Shown here: piece by piece, positions 56,310-64,000 of the stretch | Numbering within the stretch: the stretch's first letter is position 1 | Layout of the letters: the number at the start of each line of letters is the position of its first letter | Source of the DNA: Purshia tridentata | Taxonomy: Eukaryota; Streptophyta; Magnoliopsida; Rosales; Rosaceae | DNA: 64,000 nt | Reading direction: 5' to 3' | Assembly (NCBI GenBank): GCA_003254885.1 | Contig: QANT01002755.1 | Coordinates: 91,593 to 155,592 of the forward strand | The notes under the pieces: model-generated | Told to the model about the DNA's origin: nothing | Seen by the model: only the letters and a program-made list of their open reading frames with translations | Database searches by the model: none | Position numbers and translations under genes: made by a program

Positions 56310-57960
56310 AAAAATAATGGCCTTGGCTTTAAATGGAAACAAATGTGTCGCCCTAACTACACTTTAGGCGACGAATTTGCTCAATTCTAGGCCTACATAA
56401 TGATAATAACAATTTATTATAAATAAAATAATATTTACAATAAATTACGGGTTGCATTCTTTCTTTCCTATGGAGAACATGTTGGTCCTATATACAGAAA
56501 CATAGACATTGTTGGTTAGATGAAGGCCAATCGATCTAATTTTTGGCAAGGAACATCATCCCCCTTCAAAGATCACCCCTATCAAAAATGAGCTCAATCG
56601 GACTTGTGGAAATTAGGTAACGGAAGATAGAAGTACGAAGAATATTGGAAATTGTATTACAATTAAAAATTAAAATATTAGGGACTTGGGGTAGCGAACA
56701 TAAAAGCATCGCCCTAAGAGGGTTTGGGCGACGAAAACACCTACATGCGTCACCCTAAGAGGGTTTAGGCGACAAAATCCCTCAAGTTCGTCTCCTATGA
56801 CAAAGTTTGGGCGACGAAATCCTCGGGTTCGTCTCCTGAGATAGAGTGTGGGCGACGAAATCCTCGGGTTTGTCTCCTAAGATAGAGTTTGGGCGATGAA
56901 ATGAGGTAATTTGTAGCCCCAAGGCATCCCGAGATCAAAATTTTGGTTCTAAATTGAAACAAAGGCATCGCCCTAATTTCAATTTAATTCGATGATTTTG
57001 CTCAATTTTAGGCACAGATGAACGTAACTACATAATGATAATAACAATTTATTGTAAATAGAATAATATTTACAATAAATTACAGGTTGTGTTCTTTCTT
57101 TTCTATGGAGAACATGTTGGTCTTAAATATAGAAACATAGACATTGTTGGTCAAATGATGATGCAGTGCAAGAGACCGTGATTTACAAGCGTAAACCTAA
57201 AAGAACAGGAATTCTAGAATCCACTAGGAAGTTTGAGAGAAAACTCAAAGTTTAGTCAATAATTGTCAAAGTCTTCCTTCCACTTAGAAAAAAAAAACCT
57301 TAAATACGTTTTTAAGAAACCCTAGGGCTAAACGAACACAAAATTAAAGCTCGTGGGCTAAAACAAACCCAAGTAAAATAAAACGAAAAATAAATAAAAT
57401 GGTCTGAAACTTCAAATGCAGTTTTGAGGCCCTAAACGACCTCAGATGCCCGAAAAAGCCTGTTAGTCACAACTATAGTAGTGAGTTGGAATCGTGGCGC
57501 GATTCCCTTCGATTTGATATGTAATTCAACTATATTTGGGTTCTGGAGCAAAGTCTAGTAGAAATAATTTTCCTCGCTTTCATCGTTCAAGCTGCTCTTC
57601 AAACTGAATCACCATCCATTCCACATCAAATGAAGGCCGATCGGTCCTATTTTTTGTAGGGAACATCATCCCCCCTCAAAGATCACCCTTGTCAAAAATG
57701 AGCTCAATCGGAGTTATGGAAGTTAGGTAACAAAAGTACGAAGAATATTAGAACTTGTATCAAAATTAAAAATTAAAATATTAGGGAGTTGGGGCAACAG
57801 ATGTATGGTCGTCATCTAAACTCAGTTTGGGTGAAAAACAACACAGTTTCGTCGCCTTAAGTTCAGTTTGACCGATGAATAGCACTATTTCGTTGCCCAA
57901 ATTGTGTTAGGGTGAACAAAATTTCTATATTCGTCGCCCCAAGTCTTCCTGAGATCAAAA
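56310..57960. repeat. tandem duplication inside the CACTA element
   Basis: Two adjacent copies of a unit of about 630 bases: 56,310-56,940 and 56,940-57,960 (the second enlarged by a 466-base insertion). Both contain, in order, CATCGCCCTAA or TGTCGCCCTAA, TTTTGCTCAATT, ATAATGATAATAACAATTTA, GGAGAACATGTTGGTC, ACATAGACATTGTTGG, GAAGGCC.ATCG, GGAACATCATCCCCC, AAAATGAGCTCAATCGGA and AAATATTAGGGA.TTGGGG, then a GCGACGAA motif cluster. This multiplies the putative transposase-binding motifs within the element. Confidence 0.85.
57159..57624. mobile_element. 466-bp insertion with 8-bp target duplication
   Basis: Interrupts the second copy of the tandem unit exactly, compared with the first copy. It is flanked by TCAAATGA at 57,151-57,158 and 57,625-57,632. 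It begins TGATGCAGTG and ends CATTCCACA, without clear terminal inverted repeats. An 8-bp duplication fits a hAT-like or retroposed element. Near 57,488 it has a perfect hairpin GGAATCG-TGGCG-CGATTCC. No coding sequence. Confidence 0.75.
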
Positions 57961-58540
57961 GTTTGGTTCTAAACGAATGGCCCGATCAACTCCAATTGTC
58001 GTGATAATTTGCAAGAATGAAATTAAGCATAATCATAAAAAATGAACGGTTTCGATTGTTGAAGTGCCGTTGTCTTATTCGCGTTTATTGAAATGTATAG
58101 CAATTACATAAAAGGTTAATATACTTACACCCTTCAAGTGTATTTATTGTAGAACCTCACAATGCCATCGTGCATCCAATAATCCGAACCATTCATTTTG
58201 TTTTGCCCCGGTCAAAGATCGTCGGTGCAAAAAAAATAGCTCAATCAAAATTGTACAAGTTAGGCATCAATGATCGAACGCAGGAACGATTTGCGTTGTC
58301 ATATGGATAATCAAATGAACGATTCAAATTTGACTGATTTAAACCGTTCATCTCTTAGATCCCCAATCAAAGATCTTGCTAACAAAAAATTACTATGATT
58401 GGAGTTAGAAAAGTTAGGTATCGGAGGTGCAACATTTGAATGATCGTGGTTGTAACTAGGACAAATAAATAAATTTAATAAAATTTGGGCCGACAAAATA
58501 TTTCAGGGAAAATTAAAAAATTGGGGGAAAAAAAAGCAGC
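57961..58540. other. CACTA interior, no gene
   Basis: AT-rich DNA between the tandem duplication and the second leader module. No coding sequence is seen. Words such as AACCGTTCATCTC and GATCAAAGATC hint at older repeats. Confidence 0.4.
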
Positions 58541-58549
58541 ATAATTTGT

Positions 58550-59750
58550 AAAGTTTGGGCAATGAATGGTTGTCGTCGCTTAAAGATGCTTAGACCGACA
58601 GGATGGCTTTTTTCAGCGCCCTAAGTATCTTTAGGCGACGACATCCGTTTGTTGCCCAAAATTTTAGCAAAATTTAAAACCCATGCCAATAAAATCTGCA
58701 CCTAACTTTTTAAAGTTTGGGTGATGAAATAATTTTTTTCGTCGCCCAAGGTCGAGTTAGGGCAACAAAGACGACTTGTTCGTCGCCAGAAGTTTTGGGC
58801 AACCACACGGCATGTTCGTCGCCCAAAGTCTTCGTGTTTATAATCCCCAGCCTCCATTTCTGCATCTTCTTCTACCACTCTCCCCTCTCTCTGCCTTTCT
58901 CCCTCCTCTAGAGCACCCCACACCGATTCTCTCTTCTTTCCCTCTATCTCCTTCCTCCCCCTCCTCCATCTCCTTTCTTCCCCTCCTCCATCTCCTTCCT
59001 CCCCCCTCTCCCGAAATCCCCATCTCCCCACTGTCGAAAATCAGCCTTGCCTCTCTCCCTCTCCCTCCCCCAATTTCCCTCCTTCTCCCTCCTCCCTCCA
59101 TCCTCCATCCACTGCCATAGCCACCCACACCCACTGCCATGCCCACACCCAAACCCACTGCCACACCCACTGCCACCCATTCCCATGGGGGTTTTTTTTT
59201 TTTTAAATTTGTTTGTATTTTTGTTTTTTATGGGTTTTTGTGGATTATTTGGTTTTCTTTTTTGTTTTGATTTCAATTTTTTACTTGTTACTTATTATTG
59301 ATTATTTTGGTATTTTCTGATTTTTTTGCCGGATTATGGTTGAATTTGGGCTAAGTTACAATAAAGTTGGATTATGATTTGATTTTTTAGTTTTGGGTGT
59401 ATTAATTAGTTTTGTTAATTTGTGGTTTTTATATTAAGTTGGATAGTGGATTAAAATTTGTTTCTAACTTTGTCTATGTTGTGGATTTGTAGGATATACA
59501 TTTGAATTTATTTGATTTATGATTTGCCTTCAAGGTAAATTATTTACCGTGTTACAATTTCAAATTGTTATTTAAAATTAACTTTGTAATTAAATTGCAA
59601 ATTTGATATGAATTAAACAATTTTATTAGATTTTCTTATTAGTTAGTTTAATTTAAATATTAAATTTAATTTTTGTGTTAGTACTTAATTATTTTGGTTC
59701 TAAACAATTATCCTTATAATTTTTTTACTTTATATTTAATATGAAGGAAG
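58550..59750 (+). repeat. second leader-like module with motif cluster inside the CACTA element
   Basis: A GCGACGAA/TTCGTCGCCC cluster (58,550-58,830) is followed by a CT-rich leader (58,840-59,185), a T-rich intron-like stretch, a TTTGTAG acceptor-like site (about 59,490) and AAGGTAAATTATTT (about 59,532). This is the same order as at the left end (48,600-49,630), so a copy of the element's 5' region seems to lie near its 3' end. A short frame then starts near 59,744 (MKEEEDRLLSFKRRTL) with no known domain. The leader includes CCACTGCCA-type short tandem repeats (59,105-59,185). Confidence 0.55.
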
Positions 59751-59989
59751 AAGAGGATCGCTTGCTCTCATTTAAAAGGCGTACTCTATGAGACCTCGAC
59801 TTCATTCTTGGTGCGGGTTTTGTATAAACGCACCTCATTGCACATCGGTTTTCGTTTTGATGCTACTTTTGTATTAGTGCAACTAACGCTATAGCTGACT
59901 ATTTCGATCGTTAATTATATTTTTAAAAATTTGTGTAAATAATACATTTATTAATATAATTTTTTTTGGAAACAAATTTTTTTTAAAAA

Positions 59990-60562
59990 AAAATTAACAA
60001 CATTTTGGGCGAAGAACAAAATTGCTTCACTCAAAGTCCACGGAAAGGTTAGGGCAGTGAACTACTTCGTCACCCAATTCAAATTTGGGAGACGAAAATA
60101 GAATTGCATCGCCCAATGTTTTAGAAAAGTACATTAAAAATTCTTTAAACTAGAGAGTTTGGGTGGCGTATTATATCTTCCGTCGCCCTATTTTTTTGAG
60201 CGATGACAATTTTCGTCGCCCCATGCTCAATAAAGCGAAGATTTACTGTTTAGTCGCTCAAATTTTACTTTGGGAGATGAAGTATTCCGTCGCCCTAAGT
60301 GACTTTGGGCGACGCATGTTTAGCTTCGTCACTCAAGCATTTTTTGGCGATGAAATGAATTGATAGCGAAAGTCCAACAGTCTGTCGCCCCGGATTATTT
60401 TGGGCAACGAATGTGTTATTTCGTTGCCCAAAACCTTGGGCGGCTGACCTGCAGCGACGAAGTGGGTGACAAACTTGTTTCTTCACACTAAATATGGGGC
60501 GACAAAATGTGACGTAGGGCAACGAACCAAGTTCGTCACCCAAACTATTTCTTGTTGTAGTG
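59990..60562. repeat. right terminal and subterminal motif array of the CACTA element
   Basis: More than a dozen GGGCGACGAA-like or TTCGTCGCCC-like words in both orientations over 570 bases up to the terminal CAAGAAATAGTT (as its complement) and TAGTG end. Confidence 0.85.
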
Positions 60563-62271
60563 TGGCCGGAACGGTTGGGAATGACTCCCCTACTGCCAGT
60601 CGTCTCGTCCCAACTCTCCTCCCCCCGACCGCTACTCCCATGCGAAGGGGTGAGCTCGAAAAGCTCAGCTTTGCCATGAGCTTCCAAGTCCGATTCCGGC
60701 TATCTACCTCTTCCAATCAACTGGGTTTTTGGTGGGTTTTCATCCTTATGCCATGGGCTTTGAAACCCCTAAGCTATGGTTGCCCAATTTTGTGTAATTT
60801 AGGAATTAAAATTCTAGGGCTTTATGTCCATTTCGAATTTGAGTTCAATTGAGCAAAATTGAGTTGGGTTTTGTGCAATCGAAGGTTCTAACATTAAATT
60901 GGAGTTAATTTGGACTTGAATTTGTGATTTTTAGGTTACCCACAACTTTTGCCACCACTGCCACCACCAAAACCACCACTTATGGTGGCGAGTTGATGGT
61001 AATTCTACCCAATCGACCCAATTAGGACCCTTGGAGCTCAATGCCAACTGCTGGTGTATTTTGGGAGAGTTTCTAAATTTTTGGGATTTTTCTTTGATTT
61101 ATTTGGGCCCGGGCAACCGCCGTGCGTGGTGGTTAGCCGCCCGTTGCGACCGTTGAACGGCCTATTTGTTGTGAAATCTATTTTTGATTGAATTTTTTTG
61201 TCTTAATAGGTACCCTAGGCTAGAGAATTATATTTTTGATGACGTAGCGCTACCGAATTTGTGAATCCAAGCAAGTGTGGCCGTTCAAGGGCATTTTGGT
61301 CATTTCACGTGGTCGACGTGAAATGGTCAAACTATCTTGACTTCTAAACTGTGTGAGTGAATTAAGTTACATAACTCTAGTTTGAATTATGAATTCATTG
61401 TTATTGTTATTCGACTTGTGATTGTCTATTTTCTGTTTCTAATTGATTGCTTGTGTGTTAAAATTGGAAAGTTTAAGATAGAATCCTAGGATTGAATCGA
61501 AGAATAGAGAATCCTAAGTTTAACGGTTTGATCGGTACAAGATAAGTCCAAGTTTGGATCGGAGAATGAGATTGATCTTGATGAGTATTGAAGTTAATAG
61601 CTCTAGTTAGGCTTTTAAGGAGCCAGAAGTGAATGGTTGGTCTAGGTGAGTCGGATTGAGTTATTGAATTTGATAGGTCGAGAGTCCATAATAATTGTAC
61701 GTGTGGCAGTACACCAAAGCATACGATCGATACTAGCATTTGGTAGTGAGCCTAGGTGTGCTATGGTAGCGGTATAATGGTGAGCCCAAATTGTACAATC
61801 AGATATGGACGTTCTCGTTGAAATAATCAATCGAGGATCAGTTGTAGTTGACCAGTTTGGATCAACCATAGAAATAAAGTGATTATTGAAGTGTTAGCAT
61901 ATGATTTATTATGCTGAAATTGTGATTATACTTGTTTAAGCTAATAATTTGATTATTGTTAAGCTGTTGAGGTTTATTGTTTATTCAGTCATACGAGCTC
62001 TAGTGAGCTTACCAGATTTTGAGGTTAACTCGTTGCACCATTGGATATAATGTAGTATGGTTATGGTTTTGCAGGTTGAGCAAACTGATGAAGCAGGGGG
62101 GAAGAGGACATGGCAAGCTGGCACTCTGATATTTTATTTGATTTTTATACAATTTTTATTTTCATAGAAATGATTTTGAAATACATTTCGTAAACGATTT
62201 TGGCTCATTCAAATCCAAAGTTCGTATGTTTTAAATCCTCACGTGCCTAGGTTTCGGGACGTGACAATATA

Positions 62272-62475
62272 GTGACAAAGTTGAGTGCATACTTTAAGCT
62301 TCAGGCTCTTTCAATCCTTCTAAGATTTTCTTCAAGCATATAATTAATATTTCATGGCACTTTGGGATTTGACTTAGTAATTTGTCCTATATCTTGTAGG
62401 AAATCGCTTCTGGCATTATGCTTCAGGCATTTCATAATCTTTAAAGGTTTTCTCCATATGTAATGAACACATTAA
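62272..62475 (-). mobile_element. continuation of the decayed copia element
   Basis: About 200 bases between the target duplication of solo LTR B and the Harbinger terminus. Joined to 48,164 without the LTR it makes one continuous sequence, so it belongs to the copia remnant on the minus strand. Its own coding text is too decayed to name a domain. Confidence 0.45.
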
Positions 62476-64000
62476 GGGCCAGTTTGGGATTGCTGTGTGG
62501 TGAGAAAAAGCTGCTGTAGCTGTGTGGTGAGAAAAAGCTGCTGTGAGATAAAACAGTAAAGTGTTTGGTAAACTGTGATTTTAAAAGTGTTGTGAATCTT
62601 AAAAGCAGCAATATACTGTTTGGTAAATTTTAATTTAGAAGTGCTGTGATTATGTATAATGACCAAAATAGACATGGTGTTGCAAGTGCTTTTTAATTTT
62701 TTGTTTGGTAAAACAAAAGTGCTTTCAGTTGTGTTTTTTACTTTTAATTATGATTTTTTTAACTTTTATTTATAGTTTTTTTTACCTAATTTTATTTATG
62801 ATTTTTTTCCTAAGTTTTATTTATAATTTTTTCAGTAAAAATTAGTCTCGTGACTTACATATGTAAAACTCAATTTATATTAATATTTTTTGTCAATATA
62901 TTTTGTTAATTAAAGGGTAATTTTGCTATTAAAATTTAAAAATGTTACTACAATAAAAATTGTCCTAAAGATTGCAACATAAAAAGTAGTCATGAACTGC
63001 AAAATAAAAATGGCCTTAAAGATTGGAACGTGAAAACTACAAAATAAAAATGATCCTAAAGATTGGCACTCATCAAACTTGTTGCGATGCTATCCCTCAA
63101 TGTATTCATTTCTTGTGTTCCAATCCCATGAGATTCCTCTTGTGACTCAACATCAATATCCATCTCTTCATTAAGGGTGTCATCCCCACTGTCAAGAAAA
63201 TCACTGTCACGTTCGGCATGCCTCCTTATGTAGTTATGAAGTGCCATGGTTGCAATGACAATCTTCACTTGCTTCTTGAAAGAATAACTAGGCATGTCCC
63301 TCAAAATTTTCCATTTTTTCTTCCATACTCCAAAAGTGCGCTCAATGACACTTCTAAGGGAAGAGTGTGCATGGTTAAATACTTCTTTATAACCCATTGG
63401 TTGGCTACCCCTTCGGAAATCTGGAAGATGATACCTCTCACCTTTATATGGTCCCAAGTATCCATTCATTTGTGGATACCCAGCATCCACAAGATAATAT
63501 TTCCCTGTCAAATACACATGTTTTATTATAGTATAGTTAAAAATTGCAACCTAGAAGGTTTAATATTAAACACAAGTTTTAGTTATTACCATTTGGAGGT
63601 TTAGGGAAGTTAAGACCATCATTTCGTAGAACCGATAGGAATACCCTGGTATCATGCGCAGTGCCTTCCCAACCTGCACATGCAAATATGAACTGCATAT
63701 CAAAATTACATGCAGCCATTATGTTCTGAGTGGGTATTCATTTCCTTCCAATATATGGTATTTGATCTCTAGGAGCTATTGACGCTTGAACATGAACACC
63801 ATCTATAGCACCAATACAATCCTAAAAATAAAAAATAAAAATTTTTTTTAGTACATATAACTTAAATAAAAAATTAAAAAACCAAACATTTGAATGAATA
63901 ATTACCTTAAAATGAGGCCAATATCTAGAATCTCTCTTTATCTCTTCTGGAGTACAATTAAATTTAGGATCTAATGGTTTGATGATATCAATGGCCATAC
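62476..64000 (-). mobile_element. PIF/Harbinger element, partial (runs off the window)
   Basis: The left terminus is GGGCCAGTTTGGGATTGCTG next to TAA (62,473-62,475), the 3-bp target typical of PIF/Harbinger. A 15-base unit GTGGTGAGAAAAAGC is repeated near the end. Inside is a transposase gene on the minus strand. The other terminus lies beyond the window. The same terminal sequence, facing the opposite way, is at 30,515-31,006. Confidence 0.85.
63056..64000 (-). pseudogene. PIF/Harbinger (HARBI1-like) DDE transposase, partial, one nonsense codon
   Basis: The 3' part of the gene; the 5' part is outside the window. Exons on the minus strand: beyond 64,000 to 63,906; 63,590-63,821; 63,056-63,504, with GT-AG introns and matching phases. 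Readable DDE blocks: HFKDCIGAIDGVHV (first Asp), GWEGTAHDTRVF (second block), KYYLVDAGYP, RYHLPDF and SVIERTFGVWKKKW (final Glu), MALHNYIR, then an acidic tail. One in-frame TGA at 63,738-63,740 falls in IPYIGRK(stop)IPTQN, where relatives have glycine (GGA to TGA is one change). Otherwise the frame is open, so the element was active recently. Confidence 0.85.

Larger units (their letters stand above)
48587..60562 (+). mobile_element. CACTA/En-Spm transposon, about 12 kb, coding but decayed
   Basis: Left end CACTACAAGAAAAAAGAGTT; right end reverse complemented CACTACAACAAGAAATAGTT, both running on into TTGGGTGACGAAC. The 3-bp target is CGG on the left and TGG on the right, one CpG-type transition apart. 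It lies in solo LTR B. It contains a TnpD/tnp2-like gene (50,540-54,092), a TnpA/Ptta-like gene (54,224-55,950) and many GGGCGACGAA/TTCGTCGCCC motifs near both ends and in inner clusters. Both genes carry stops and frame changes, so the copy is probably non-autonomous now. Confidence 0.93.
48170..62266 (+). mobile_element. solo LTR, family B, split by a 12-kb CACTA element
   Basis: Begins TGTGAGACCTTG and ends TTTCGGGACGTGACA (TG...CA), flanked by a perfect 5-bp target duplication ATATA (48,165-48,169 and 62,267-62,271). Without the CACTA element (48,587-60,562) it is about 2.1 kb. Its first 400 bases share ordered words with family A (CGAGCTCACGAGT, GCATGCGTCA, GGGGCAAACTTGTAATTTT), and its leader also passes into TTTTTGGTGGGTTTTC at about 60,725, so A and B are related. 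No internal retroviral domain is present, hence solo. It is inserted in the copia remnant. Confidence 0.88.

Noticed and set aside
58702-59276. Gly/Arg-rich and Pro/Ser-rich frames
   Set aside because: They are translations of CT-rich and CCACTGCCA-like repeats in the CACTA leader module.

Overview
This is nuclear DNA from a flowering plant, most likely a woody rosid eudicot (inference). The genes are plant-specific families (ABCG half transporter, UGT88-type glycosyltransferases, a DYW-class PPR protein, group IIe WRKY, SGT1). The introns are GT-AG and short to medium, the intergenic DNA is AT-rich, and the right half is packed with plant transposable elements. No prokaryotic features are present.

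Bases 1-26,330 are the genic half. From left to right: an intronless ABCG8-like transporter (+); a broken UGT88 glycosyltransferase copy (-); an intact UGT88 glycosyltransferase (-); a four-exon TRAPP subunit Bet5/TRAPPC1 (-); a ten-exon SGT1 co-chaperone (-); an intronless PPR protein of the At5g52850 type (+); a two-exon complex I subunit NDUFA5/B13 (-); and a three-exon WRKY22/27-type factor (-). ABCG8, PPR, NDUFA5 and WRKY27 are consecutive genes in Arabidopsis (At5g52860, At5g52850, At5g52840, At5g52830), so the window keeps an old gene block, with UGT88, BET5 and SGT1 placed between ABCG8 and PPR. I rebuilt the exon structures by hand from splice sites and family knowledge; all junctions keep frame. 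These are unrelated housekeeping, defence and metabolism genes. They do not form one pathway, although SGT1 and WRKY22/27 both act in plant immunity.

Bases 26,331-30,514 are AT-rich intergenic DNA with a roughly 215-bp MITE and simple repeats. From 30,515 to the right edge the window is a nest of mobile elements. A degenerate endogenous pararetrovirus (Caulimoviridae-like) starts at 31,007. It was interrupted by a 3.6-kb non-autonomous CACTA-like element (35,331-38,933) and by a 2.8-kb solo LTR in reverse orientation (39,266-42,064, target duplication CTACT). A second solo LTR of the same family lies in forward orientation at 44,192-46,940 (target duplication TATAG). Next comes a decayed Ty1/copia 3' end on the minus strand. 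It is split by a third solo LTR of another family (48,170-62,266, target duplication ATATA), which in turn holds a 12-kb CACTA/En-Spm element (48,587-60,562) with TnpD-like and TnpA-like genes, both broken. The window ends inside a PIF/Harbinger element (from 62,476) with a transposase gene carrying one nonsense codon. A matching end of the same Harbinger family lies at 30,515-31,006, facing it.

The clearest points for follow-up are the preserved gene block, the UGT88 pseudogene with two datable lesions, the PPR protein with no terminal DYW tripeptide, the layered insertion history with intact target duplications, the duplicated leader and motif clusters inside the large CACTA element, and a single N flanked by a direct duplication that probably marks an assembly join.
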